In this document: positions 25,216 through 38,343 of the stretch, in pieces | How positions within the stretch are numbered: position 1 is the first letter of the stretch | Layout: the number at the start of each line of letters is the position of its first letter | Assembly (NCBI GenBank): GCA_905250115.1 | Contig: CAJNOI010000008.1 | Span: forward strand, 511,822-575,821 | DNA from: Adineta steineri | Taxonomy: Eukaryota > Rotifera > Eurotatoria > Adinetida > Adinetidae | Length of the DNA: 64,000 nucleotides | Direction: 5' to 3' | Translations under genes and position numbers: made by a program | Notes under the pieces: generated by a model | What the model was told of the DNA's origin: nothing | What the model saw: only the letters and a program-made list of their open reading frames with translations | Database searches by the model: none

Positions 25216-26835
25216 TTATTCTTTTTCTTTGCGTTTTTTTGGCAATGAACAACTTGCATTTGCAGATTGTTTCGTTTTTGTTGTTGTTGTATCATTTGTA
25301 TTTATTAAATTATCTAATATATTTGGTAGAACTTCATCAATTAATTGACTTTCTGTTGCTTGAAAATGTGATTTTTTCCAGTTTTCTCGAAGTTCATTCA
25401 ATATTAATTTATAATTTGGTCCTTGTTTAATACCTTTCGATGCAAGTGATCCACCTGTAACAGGAAAACGTGGTAAAATCCATTTTGATAATTGTTCAGC
25501 TTCTATCAAATAATGTTGATATTTAAGTAATTCAACAATTCTATCTTTTGCAGTTGGATCATTTATAATTAAATCAACAAGTAAATCTTTGTATGGTTTC
25601 AATGAATCTATAGAAGAAGAATCAAGAACAGATAATGAATCACGATATGTAACAATTAATTGAGATAGACGACGACAATCATTGGAATACTTCATACGTT
25701 GATCAAATTTTCCTAACTAAATTTAATAATAAAGATTATCAATTATTATACGTCATTTAGAATTGAATTAACTTACTTCATCTATATTACGAAAAAGTTT
25801 TGTTAAAATAGTCATATCATGAGGTTTAGCTTGATGACATTGTTGCCAATGATCTTCTATTTGATTTGAATCAGCATCCGATGGAATACCTGTAATTAAA
25901 ATTAAGTCCTTATATGAATAAGAAAACATTCAAAGCTTACCAAGATACGGTCCTATTTGTTGTTCAAGCATAACTCTTAATATTGGACCAGCATTTCGGC
26001 CTTCTGCAATACGTTTTAATTCAATCCATAGACGTTCACCCGCAATATCTACATAAGAAAACTTAAATTAACGTTTTATTTTATCATTATTCTACCTTGT
26101 AAACCATCGACATTTTCTCTAATTGCTTTTAATGTTTGTTCATCATGTACAGCATTATCATGAGCAAAACGACCAAAAAATCTATTGTATAAAACAAAAA
26201 AAGTATAAAAGAAAAATATCATTTTTTTTTATTCTATCTACCGAAAATATCTGAGAATACGAAGATAATCTTCGCGAATACGTTGAACAGCATCACCCAC
26301 AAAACGAATACGACGATGATCAATATCCTCAATACCATTAAAATAATCATATACTGTACCTTCCATATCTGAAAAATAAATTTTTTTTCTAATCTAATCT
26401 TTTTTTGTTTATAATAATTAACAAACCAAGAAAAAGTGCATTAATTGTAAGATCTCGTCGATTAGCATCTAATTGCCAATCTTGTGTATATTCAACTTCA
26501 GCATGTCTTCCATCAGTGGTAACATCAATTCTTAATGTTGTTATTTCGAAATTTTCGATATCATCAATTCGAGCTGTTATTGTCCCATGTTTTTCACCAT
26601 TTGCATTAATCATTCTTATTTTAGCATTTGTTAACATATCTTTAACTTGTTCAGGTGTTGCTGTTGTAGCAAAATCAACATCATGTGGAATGATACCCAT
26701 TAAAACATCACGTACTGCACCACCAGCAACTCGTAATTCATAATGATTTGCTTTAAATAACTCGGCTAATTTCAATAAATGTGGAGTTAATAAAGCTCGA
26801 CTTTCAGGAGTATCAATTTTTTTTGTTATCAACAT
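25216..26835 (-). CDS. TRNT1: CCA-adding tRNA nucleotidyltransferase (TRNT1 orthologue)
   Basis: Adds the 3'-terminal CCA to tRNAs in nucleus, cytosol and mitochondria. Exons: 26835-26427, 26368-26242, 26181-26096, 26048-25941, 25889-25777, 25716-25216; 447 aa, near the human enzyme in size. All class II motifs are intact: [20 protein letters not shown] with catalytic D52 and D54, [10 protein letters not shown], the flexible loop [25 protein letters not shown], and the template motif EDYLR (E169, D170, R173) followed by ILRYFR. The C-terminus ends in a basic PKKRKEKE tail that could act as a nuclear localisation signal. It sits between mitochondrial L11 upstream and a degenerate paralogue downstream, all on the minus strand. 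Confidence 0.95.
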
Positions 26836-26991
26836 ATTTGATTTATGAAAATAAATGAATGATATACTGTTGAAATGATGACATATTTTATAGTATCATC
26901 TAGAAATACGTCAAAAACGAGAGGAGGAAGAAACAGAACAGTAACAAGAAATATGATGCAATTACAATGCAAGAAAAAAAACACGTCATTA

Positions 26992-27852
26992 TTATTTTTT
27001 GCCACCTTTATCTGCAGCAGCAGCAGCTGTAGCACCACGTAATAGTTTAGCTTGTTGAGCTTCTTCAGCTTCTTTAGCTTGTCTTTCATGAAGTGCACGT
27101 AATTCTTCCATATATTTTGTTTGTTCTTCAACATTTAAATTACTAACAACTTCCATACCCATTTTATTTGCATGTTGAATTAATACACGACACATTTCTT
27201 TCATTGTTAAACCTTGATAAGGTTCATCTGTAGGCGAAAATGAATATAGAAATATTTTTATTCATATCTAATATATACCTTGAATTTTTACTTTAGCAAT
27301 TTCATAAATATGCTTTACACTTATTCGACCACCAGGTTCTTTGCCTTTAAAAAGTTTATAGATTAATAAAAATAAAGTTTGAGAGTAAAAAAGAAACAAC
27401 TAACCAATATTTATTGCTGGTCGTTTAAGACCAGCAGCTTGTAGAAGAAGATGTTCGATTGTTGGTGTATAGAATACTAACTCATATGTTCGATCAGGCT
27501 GTAGGAAAAAAAATCGCCAATTTACTAGAATATATGTATATCAAGAACTAACTTTAACATAAACATGACATGGTAAAGGTATTCCTTCTTTATACTCTTT
27601 CGTTCGTTCATTGAAATCTTTACAAAATTGTGCAATATTTAATGAATGTTGACCAAGAATAGGTCCAAGTGGTGGTGCTGGACTTGCTTGACCAGCTGGA
27701 ATATCCATTTGAAAGTATGGTTGAAGAACAACTTTAGATGCAACTGCCTTCAATTTTGAGGCCATTTTACCAACTAGAACAAAAAAAGATTCATAGCGAC
27801 GTTTTCTCTTTTTTGTTGATTAATGAGAATTACCTTGTTTTGCAGACGCCAT
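26992..27852 (-). CDS. MRPL11: Mitochondrial large-subunit ribosomal protein L11
   Basis: uL11m of the mitochondrial ribosome, part of the GTPase-associated centre that contacts elongation factors. Exons: 27852-27834 (only 19 coding bases), 27773-27553, 27498-27405, 27344-27279, 27227-26992; 211 aa. Diagnostic N-domain segment: [20 protein letters not shown], then [20 protein letters not shown]. The C-domain carries [20 protein letters not shown]. The end is a long charged helix and an Ala/Lys tail, as in animal mitochondrial L11. The first ATG at 27852 was chosen because the tiny exon splices in frame; an internal ATG at 27765 is the alternative. The gene begins 73 bp after the TSR3 stop. 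Confidence 0.93.
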
Positions 27853-27925
27853 TCTCTTTTTGAAATTCTTTTATTATCTAATCTAAAAACAGAAGAAAAA
27901 CTGAAGAAAAAACAATACGAAATTA

Positions 27926-28790
27926 TTATTCATTTGTTGTTTTTAATGAAAGATTTTCAATATTTAAATCCTTTTCTTCTTCTTCACCACCATCATCATC
28001 TTCTTCGGATGACTCAGATGGCGGCATATCACGATTAGGTGTATAACTTTCAATAAAACTTTCTTCTCCACTTCGAAAACGTTTGTCACATTCGATTATT
28101 GCTTGAGCCGATTCACATTTTTCATAAGTATCAAGAAGTGATGAATTAAGTGTATAAAAAGCATGTCCCCATTTAAATTTATCAAGTAATATCGCACCAT
28201 AATCTCTTAAACCAACAATTGCTAATGTTGCAGCAAATGCTTCAACACAAGATAATTGACAAGGTTTACCTAAAATATATTAATTTAAAAATAATATAAA
28301 CAAAATGAAGAAGATGTATACCATAATTGACATTATTTGTAGCAACAAGATAAGGTAATAACCTTAGATGTTTGCCTTTCATACGAGAAAATGGTGTTTC
28401 ATCAAGTTTTGCCCATGAACAATCAACAACAGCTATACCACTTTCTAGAACAATTTGTTTATCTTCAGGTGAAACACATTTTTGACCCATTGGTGAAAGA
28501 ATAAGTCCACCAAAATGATTGCCTAATTTTAATGGTTTAACAAATCCATGTCGAACTAATTTACGACCAGTACAACGTTTAGGATCACATTGATTAACAT
28601 CCCACATAGCTAATGGTACATGAATTTGTGGTTTTTTCTCTCCATCATCATCATCATCATTATCCTCGTCAGCGGAATGAAATTCTTCATCTTCTCCATC
28701 TTCTTCGTTATCATTATGTTTAGCTTTTGGTGCACGATCAATATATTCTCGATCTTTATGATGCTTTTTTTTATTTATTTTATGAGACAT
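27926..28790 (-). CDS. TSR3: TSR3, 18S rRNA aminocarboxypropyltransferase
   Basis: Transfers the aminocarboxypropyl group from S-adenosylmethionine to the hypermodified pseudouridine of 18S rRNA during small-subunit maturation. Exons: 28790-28322 and 28269-27926; 270 aa. After an acidic N-terminal region (Asp/Glu run around residues 29-52), the conserved core follows: [29 protein letters not shown], and [14 protein letters not shown], all strongly diagnostic. Next come [19 protein letters not shown] and the [11 protein letters not shown] helix. The C-terminus is Ser/Asp/Glu-rich. It is the first gene of the compact minus-strand cluster, and the ribosome-related function fits the neighbouring mitochondrial ribosomal protein and tRNA-maturation genes. 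Confidence 0.95.
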
Positions 28791-29031
28791 CTACAAGATA
28801 AAAATATCGATTGCACGTGAAAAATATTATGTTTATTATATTAGTGCACAAAAATTAATTTTTTTTCTCTCCAGTAGTATTAAAAAAACATATAGACGAC
28901 ATTAATCGAGATTCTGTTTTTCTATTTGCTCTTTTATAATTCTTCAAATGGATTTCATTTCCGTTGTGTGAATGAGATCGATAACATTTTTACTTTAAAA
29001 CGACAAGTAAAACTGACGCCAGAACATTAAT

Positions 29032-29892
29032 ATGGAAAAATCACTCAAACAATTAAAATGTATTGAACGAATATCACGACAAACACGTCATTATCGAACA
29101 CATTTGAATCAAGTATGTAACGATAATTTACATACACAATTAAATCTATTAGATGATCAATGTGAACGAAATATTGCACGTAGAACATCATCTCAACAAA
29201 TCGAAGAAGAACGTAAGAAATTACTACGTCTTACTATTGAACAAATTACGAAAGAACAAGAACCATCTTTAACAACGGATGAAACACAAATCATTTCAAA
29301 AAATAATGGTAAATACATTCTCTACATAAAGACTATGTTTTGACTAGAAGATAGAAACTTCCAATCTAAAAGTGAACGTGTGTTCTAATCACTTGTATCA
29401 TAAAATGCTAAAATCAACAACTTCTTTGTATTACAAAATAAATTTTCTCTTGTTCTAGAAAATTCTTCACCATCGTTCATTATTTTACCATCTCGTAAAA
29501 CGCCATGTAATCTATTTTCACATAATTGTCAATTTTATCCATGTCAACCAGTATATCAATATACAAGTTTTATGACAAAAGATCATGATCGAACATTACA
29601 AAAACGAAGTTTGTCTGTAGAAAATTCAACTAATAATTCTGATGCATCTTCTGTACATGACTCATTTAAACAAAATCGTCGGCAATTACCACCATTAACT
29701 CGAAATCAATATTATGAACTTCATCGACACATGTCCATACAACGAAAGAAAGTCGAACTTGACAAACAAAATCTTCTATTACGTGAACGAGTAACTGATA
29801 GAAAAACTTTTGGTTACATCAAAACACAACAACGTCAACTATCACAAGCTATCAAACATCATTTACAGATTAGCGCGAAATTTTGTGAGTAA
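29032..29892 (+). CDS. Unrecognised basic coiled-coil protein, 236 aa
   Basis: Two exons (29032-29308 and 29459-29892) join in frame to 236 aa. No family was recognised. The sequence is highly charged and Gln/Arg/Lys-rich. A predicted helical, coiled-coil-like stretch covers about residues 1-80 (RTSSQQIEEERKKLLRLTIE). A Ser/Thr/Asn-rich linker holds several Cys and aromatic residues (NLFSHNCQFYPCQPVYQY). A second charged helix near the C-terminus contains RNQYYELHRHMSIQRKKVEL. There is no signal peptide or membrane segment. The gene diverges from TSR3 with only 241 bp between start codons, implying a shared promoter region. A structural or cilium-associated role is conceivable but is a guess. 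Confidence 0.65.
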
Positions 29893-30551
29893 AAATTAAA
29901 CAAATAAACAATTGCTAAATATGTTTCTTCATTACTTTTTTCTATCGATGCCATAATTTTTTTTTAAATATCTTGACCAAATATTATACTAATATTATTC
30001 CATGTATATTATATAAATCACATTATTAATGTAAATAAATATTTAAGCACATTAACTTTAACATTATGATTACGTATATAATTTAAGTTTATGTTTAAAC
30101 TTTGTACAACCACAGGACTTTTAATATATGAAAAAGTTGATTATATAAGATTCACACCACATACCTGTAATAAATATTCTACTAGAACCGCTCCATATGT
30201 CGTTTCTTATGTTGAATTGTGAAGGTGTGAGTGAAAGTAAGTGATTTAGGATGAACTAATTTTAATGTTGAATAGTTAAGTAATAAAGACATTAAATGAT
30301 GAATTGATTAAAACAGATGACAATTCTATAAAAGAGTATATGTATTTTTAAAAAACCTATGCTGAAATATTTAAATATATTCGAGGAATTGTAAATAAAC
30401 GCTGAAACGTTTTGATCAAGTCGATTTTCCAGAAAACGATCTGGTTGAAATGAAATATGTACATATATAACATTTTTATTGCTCAATAGAATATCCAGTC
30501 TGTTGTATGTTGATTAACTAACGAGAGGGCGCTGCATATCGTTGTATTTTC

Positions 30552-30567
30552 AAACATCCGGATGTTT
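30552..30567. repeat. 16-bp perfect palindrome
   Basis: AAACATCCGGATGTTT is perfectly self-complementary and sits in otherwise AT-rich DNA. It could bind a dimeric factor or be chance. Confidence 0.4.
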
Positions 30568-33500
30568 TTTTATACCTAATATATTGGTAAATCAATACTG
30601 TTCATATCCGTAATACGTTTCAAAGGACAGTATTCTTTTTTTCTAGTGCACAATGACTGTTTTATGAGAAGATTTATTTAAAAAAACTCTCCATTAGACA
30701 GTACGCTAGTTCTTGAACTTATCGAACAACAATTGATTCAGTCAAATTATGACAATCAGGTATAATTAATAGAATATTCTTTTAACACATGCATTCTATT
30801 CCAAATTCTAGTCTGAATAATGTTCTTTAGATGTTTGTAAGTTTTCAGTTAATTAATCGATTAAAAGTGTAGACGTATTTTAAAATATAGTATAGACACA
30901 TAAACTTGAAATGTGCAAATAATGATTTATAAAAAAAATTAGAAGCACTACTGAGTAAGTTTTGTCATATAACATAAAAGTAGAGTACTACAATCGAACT
31001 GACATAAAAATAAAAGTATAAGTAATCCGTGACTGACAGATAAAGCTTATAAGAAAAGAGGGTAAAGTATTATGGATTATGACATCAATTTCTTTAATTT
31101 AATTACATAGTCATAACTTAGCTCACATAACGCCACTTGGTAGAAGTCTGAGTTGTCCTATCCTCTGTTTTCAACACCATTATTTTGCAATATTTATTAA
31201 TTCTCATATTCAAAAATAGACAGGTAATAAAATTTGTTCTTTTTTTAACTTTTATCTGAAAAATAGCAGTGTATCTTAGTCAAGAAATTCAATATTATTT
31301 CATACATTCTCTCTCTCTCAACAAAGACAGGAAACTGTTAAAACAGATACTATTTTTATCCAATCTTCGATAATTATCTAACAAAAATTTGATAAATCGA
31401 CATACTGAAAAACATGGTACATACTACACAGTTTTTCATATATTATTTCATGTTTATTTATTTATATTTTTTCATGGTAAGATATAGACGTTTTGCTTAT
31501 TAACTGTCTGCGCATTGTTGTATGTTATTGAAAACATGCAATAATAATATATTACATGTGCAAAGGTTTTCACAGAAAAAATAAATTTGCTATATTTTTT
31601 CGAAACAAAGAAGCATCTGATAAACTGTCCACGAAGTAATAAATTTATCATCAACTTTATTTAGTTTATTATATATCTATATATCAATTCAATAGTACAC
31701 CATGCCATAATCTTACATTTGTAACAAGTAATTTGATTTACAGTACCGACATCATCAATGACAATGTGCGAAGAAGAGTATATATATAGCTCAAGGTCTT
31801 AGATAAAAAAAAACGATGAGTTTGTTCTTCTAGACACTTGTCATTTACTGAATACAAACTATTGTAATTTGTATTGTTGATTATATATTAAGAATATAAC
31901 GAAAATTATGAGATGACATAGAAATATTGTTAATAGAATATCAATTATTGATCTTCATTGTAACTGACACTAATTTGATAGTATATTGTTTTAATGATAT
32001 AAAATAATTATTCTTTTTCTATTTTTATCAAGGATATTATATCGTATATTAATTGTAATAAGGCAAGGTCGTAATTTTATCTTTTGTTACTACTGCGTAT
32101 AATTATGAAAATATATTAGAAAACAGCAAGATACCTTCTGGGTATGACTTTGTGTTGAAGATAGTTAGGAAGATATTTTGCTTGCTATCACAATATAGCT
32201 TTACAAGCAAGAAAATATATCTAATATATATAATTAAATAATATAGGGTAAAACAGAATCACTGAAGAGAAAATACGAAGATTTACTTTGTCCTTGACAA
32301 GGTAATATATATATATATACTAAGAGAATATTACGACTCAAGAATTTTATCAATTAACATCATGTATTCATAATATGAGATATGTTCTGTTTGATAACAA
32401 GAAAAATATTTTTATTCATTATTGATCATCAAAGCATATGCCGACGCTTTTTTCTCTTTTCACATGAGATCAAATCAATCCTTAACAAACATTCAATTTA
32501 GACTGTTAAATATGATGACAAGAGATGAAAACTTGGCAAAACAATTTACATAACAGAATGTTTTAATTGATAATTAACTTTTATTTGTATTTTATTTCTT
32601 TTTTTTGTGTTATATGAATAAGCAACAGCTAGGTTTCAACTATTGAACATGACATCATCCTTGTCCTATATGGAACTAGATGAAGTTGAACATACACATG
32701 TTGCCATTACATCTGTGTCCAACAAAATATAGCATTCGGTCGAGGTCATCGATGATGAGATAATTGTTGCTCGTTATTTTGTTTCAATTACTCACTATTA
32801 CTTCTCTTCATAACGATATGGCGCACTCAAACAATCTGTATCCTATTGCACTTTATGTATACAATCTACTAAAATGGAATAAATGATGTTTATATAAATA
32901 TATATTTCCTATTGTTAGAGCTCTAACTACATTATAAGTGATGATTGTTCATGGCCTAAGCTATAACAGTTATAAGACACATATATATCATCAATTCAAC
33001 AAAAAAAACATTTATCTAATTGATATTACGCCATAGACAGGAAATATCTTTCGTCACCTTTCGTTGTCAAGTCAAGATTTCTCAGTTGACTGAACAAGAT
33101 CAGAGACATAAGAAACGAAAAGTAAATAATTTAGACATAAGAGTAACGTTGATTGTCGCCGCAAGCCCACCCGACCACATCTATACGCATGTGATAATGA
33201 TGAGAGGAATAAAAGCGGGCAAGCGAGTGGGTGCGATAAGATTGTTTTGAACAAGACATATATATATATATATATACATACACACAAATGAAATGGACAG
33301 CGGGCATACACGTTCCATTTCCGTTTCTACTAATTCACAGTATGTTCTTGACTATCACTCGATGTTGATCAAGAAATACACCGCTCTGTTCCAAGCCTAA
33401 AGGCAATGAACCAAAATTGAGGTTGTTTAAAAATAAAAGAAGAAGAAGAAAGATGATTCATATTCTTTTTAATCAGATTGACTTCGAGGAAGTAAACTCA

Positions 33501-34518
33501 TATTAAAACGAAATCTTGACATGTCTACCCCTCTATTTAAAATAGCAATAAGCATTTTATTTATCATCCATCATCGACTAATAATATATATATGTGTATG
33601 TGTATATAGCAGTTGAATGTATATCTTTATCATCGATGGCATTCTCATTTATTCTCTAGTTTGTTTGCTTGATCGTTATCAGCTTTGTCCGACTCACAAA
33701 ATTAAAATCGATCTATCATAAGAAGAGCTCATTCGACATACTTATGAGTGTGTCCATATATTTATATGTTTAGTCCTTGATAGTAGATTCGTCTTATCAT
33801 ATTTAATACTGCATATCACTATAACCGTTAACTGACCGACAAGGTCAAATCGTAACAAGTGAGCATGCAAGAGATTTACGACAGATGTCAATTTTGAAAT
33901 ATTGCAGACTCTTCGTCTTAATTTAGCGCGTCAAGTACTTTCTATTTTCCATGTTAGTAACATACTGATCATTCAATCGTTACAATCAATAAGTGGACCA
34001 CGAAAATGATAAGAATGCACCATATATATGTCGTGTAATTTTCTTTCTGATTGAGACACTCGGTTTTAATTTATGGATCATGTCGATGATAATATTGTTG
34101 CGGTCGCCTGTACACGACATTAATTACATCTATTTAGAATGAGACTGTCCATCTGCGTATGAACAAAACAGAAATAGTTAATTTGACTTGAAGAAAAAAA
34201 AATGGAAAGACAACGTTTTTTATCTATCACACGCCGTCACTACTTCATGAATTAAATTTCACGTTCCGATAATTTCTACATATGTTGTACATGCGCACGC
34301 TATCCGACAGGTGTTTGTTCCATTTTTTTGTTTTTGTTAAAATGAGTTTCTTTCTGTCTATTTTTATTTAACATAACACGCAAATGTATATCCGTTAGAG
34401 ATAATTTTCTTTTGTTCTCACCGAGAAAAGCGCTGGTAACCAGTTGTTCATCAGTTAAATCCCTCCCTTTTTCTTTTGATTTTTTTTTTGTCGTCGTTAT
34501 TGATGAAAGCAAGAGAAC

Positions 34519-34569
34519 AAGAGAGAAAGAGACAGAGAGGGATGGATGAAGCGAGAGAGAGAGAGATAA
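34519..34569. repeat. GA-rich low-complexity tract
   Basis: Purine run built of AGAG and GAGAGAGAGAGAGA units within the gene-free region. Confidence 0.7.
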
Positions 34570-37500
34570 TATCGCTTTCTTTCTCTCTTATTCTCTATGT
34601 TATTCTTCGTCTCTTCATTTCCGAGCTAAACAGGTAAATGTAAAGAAGGATGTTCTTCCTTTTTACTTGCTCATATTCCATCATCATTATTTTTCTTTTC
34701 TTCATTTTAAATATTTGCGTTTTTTTTTATTCCAAGGTGAACACATTGACGGTGGTTGTAGTACCCGGCGTTTTTTGTTGCGTAAGTAAGTGGTCGAGCA
34801 CCACTCTTTATGTGTGTATAGTTCTGCCGTGAAATTAGAGTATATGCGTCTTTCATAGAGAACAACAATCACTATAATGCATAATAGATATGCTCTCGCG
34901 CATTCATGTTCGTAATAATTGTTAGTACTGAGAATGTCGTCCAATTCTTTTTTTTTTGTACTTTTTTTCTTTCTTCTTCAAGACCCGATTTATATATATA
35001 TATATTGAAGAGAGAGATACTTGAGAAGAGTTACTCGTCTTTCTAGCAACAACCTTCCTCCATTGTTCGGAGATGTGTAAACGAAAAAAGAAGTAAACGA
35101 TCTTTGCCCATTTGTGTGAACATATATATATATATATATACAGACACATTAGATGAGCTGCTTGTGTAACCAGTTACATCCATAGATTTTATTGTTAATG
35201 CGTAGCAATGAAATAAACACGTTTGAAACAAAAAAAAAGAAAGAAACCCGAAGAAAAGAATATACATATGTATAAATGACATCTAAGACAAATTGTAATC
35301 TATCGATAAAGTTCAATTTAATTACGTGTGTTATTATTATTATTGTTGTTCTTACAGACATTTGTACATAAATGTGTCATTCATCGTCTATGTAAGTATA
35401 ATGTAAACATAAAATTTTTCTTTTCTTGAACCGGAAAAGATCATCAAGGATTTTGATGAGACTACATTTTTCATATCTTATACTCCCATATGTTTGAAAA
35501 CAACAACAATAACAAACATTAAAAAAATGTCTACGAATAATATGATGCATGGTTATGATCTATCTTCATATGAAGATAACGTCTCATCATCACCTTGAGA
35601 ATGTCTGCCTGTCTATATTCGATCGATAATTGTCATCTATATATATATATATACGCCTCGAGGTCCATTCATGTAGTGATCCTTTTAACTCAATCGATCA
35701 ATTTTAAAGATTTGAAGTGTACAAACACATATCTCATTCATCTTGCCTTTATCATCTATCCCACACACTTCTCCATGTATTGTTTTTATTCTAATCCTTA
35801 AACAGACAAGTCAGTCTATTTGTTTTTTCCAATGATAGATTCATTTTTTCTAGTGTTTGATGATAAAATGAAATAAAAAAAAAGTGATGAATAGTTCTAC
35901 ACTTGAATTGAAATTATGTCACTCGCGCGAATGCGGATAGTTGAAAGTCGATTGCTTCCGTTTTTTTTCTCTCTCGTTCTCACTCCCCTTCTCTTGACCT
36001 ATTCTTTTGTCTATCATTGTACAGTAGCCATAACGCATTTTAAACTCCAGACATGATAATTTCCCTTGCCTTCTGTATCATTAAAAAAACGCGACAGAGG
36101 GAGAACAACTCTTATCTATTTCTAACACTTGTCATCATTCTGAGCATTGGTTTGTTTAAATCACTATCGTACCCTGTATCTCAATTACATTGTGGCATGT
36201 TACAATAATATTATATATATATGTATATGAAGAGAAACTTCTTTTTCTCCCTGGAGATAGAGCGCTCGACTGGCTGCTATTAAATAGAATGGAATGAATA
36301 TAAGTACAGAGAAAAAAACTAAATTTATTATGCAATAAATAATGATAGAGAAGAAGAAAAAAAATCGACAGTACCATCCCCTGCGTTCTTTTTTGTTTCT
36401 TAGACAATTCTATTGCGCATCAGATTTCACTCATTTTCTTGCGCTTGATCTAAATGGACTTTACGTGGATTGATTGTATGGACAGGCGAGAGTATGTATA
36501 AGATATAATTGTTTCCTCCATTGTCTTCTACAGAATGACATTAGATATGATGACTATAGTCAGTCAGACACAGACAGAGAGTCAGCACAAGTGCTGAACA
36601 AATAGGCAAACAAATACATACGTAAGTGAACTTCTATTCTTTTATTTTTAGTGACTTCGAAAATTGAAGAGTCAATCTTTTAAGATTACGTTTCTTTTCT
36701 TTCTTATATTGTTCATCATCCATCTCGGACATGCCTTCTATTCTTCTTTTTTTTTCTTGATTTGAAACATTGACTTCCTTCATTATCATTCTCCCTGTTA
36801 TTATAATTAGACTGTCATCTACAGAACATACTATATCATTCATAATTTTTTCTTCTTCTTTTTTCTTTGTTATTTCGTGTCATTTTTTTCGTCTCATAAA
36901 TTGGTTAAAAAAATCCTTGTCAAGGCTAATCTTCTAATCAAGCTTATAAAACACTCATCAGTTGATGTGAGTCTAATGTTCAATTATCTATGTCTTTTCC
37001 TTTATGTCCTTGATAAGCGTGAGTAATCTGAAAGGTCAGTCAGCATCGAAGAAGTTTTTTTTTGTCTAATTATGACGATAGCCAGTCAGCACGCAAAGGC
37101 CACTCATGTCAGTGAACGTTTGGGATGGCTCATCGATCATTCTATACTCTCTTGTCGACACTTGTGTGTGTCGGTCATCAAGGCCATTCATTTATTATTA
37201 TTTTTCATTCAGTGACCATCATCACCATCATTTGATAGACGGCTGAAGAAAAAGCAGGAAGTTAAAGAGTATGTTCCTGCTAGAATATCAATGAGTACAA
37301 TGTGTGTGTGTGTATATACAGTGATGAGAAAGATGGACACATCTCATTAGAGTGTGGATTGAGATGAATCAATGAAATCACTTCTTTTGACATGTATGTT
37401 TATTAGAAAAGATAAACATTTGGTTTTATTTCTTCTTCTTCTTCTTCTTTTTTTTTCTTTTTATTCCTGTCGATCTTTAAATCTTATCGAATGAAATAGA

Positions 37501-38343
37501 CGAAATCCAACTCTGTCGGTCAACAAGTCATTCGTGCGTTGAATAACACGTCAAGAAATATATATATATATATGCACACTTTTTCTCTTCGTCAAATCAT
37601 CCTTTTAATCTTTTTCGCTTACGTTTACGCGTACACATGCACATATGTATATATACATATATATGTATATATAGGACGTAAAAGAAATCATTTATCAGGG
37701 CTCTACCAGCCCTTGCGCAACATGACTAGTTGTTTCTCATAATGCATATGTTTAACCATATGAAATTTATATAAGCCATAATTTCATTTTGAATGGATCC
37801 TATTCTTGTCTTGATTTTTCTTTTTGTCTAATCATTTATGCTTACTTTCATTCTCAAAATTAAATCTAATCAACACGTCGTCGTCGCTCAGCAGGACGAA
37901 ATCTATGAGTAATGATGATGATGTCTGACCTAATGTTGTAAACAGACGAGAATTTTATTCGACTTATATATAGATATACGTGTGTGTATATGCGTGTTTC
38001 AAGGCTATTCATGCTCATTGAACACACATACGGAAGGATCGTTATCAGGATGCCATCAATCGTCACAAATATATATATATTTATATAAACAGGCATGAAC
38101 AAAATTTCACACTTGATGTAGACAGTGATAAATGGCAAAATAAAATCTTCATCGCATTATTGGATTCTTTTTTCGCTCTAACAAACACCTGTCAAGATTG
38201 ACAATCGATTCTGTTTTTTCTCCTTTCCCATACATTCTCTTCTTTCTTCTTCTCTCTCTCCCTCCCTATATATATATATATATCAATATGTTTCAGATAT
38301 ATACACATTTCTGCTTTTCTCTTCAATATATCAAACATTTAAT

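Larger units (their letters stand above)
29893..38343. other. 8.4-kb gene-poor region upstream of the DDR-like gene
   Basis: No coding region could be supported; frames here are short, low-complexity and lack splice-consistent neighbours. The right half (about 33-38.3 kb) is dense in (TA)n microsatellites, for example near 33257-33277, 34988-35004, 35120-35142, 35637-35654, 37557-37573, 37640-37672 and 38267-38284. It also carries GA/CT tracts (34519-34569). It may be regulatory DNA or long untranslated exons of the receptor gene. Confidence 0.5.

Noticed and set aside
33020..33311. Overlapping open frames on both strands in the 30-38 kb gap
   Set aside because: Short, low-complexity, no splice-linked extension and no recognisable motif; treated as chance.
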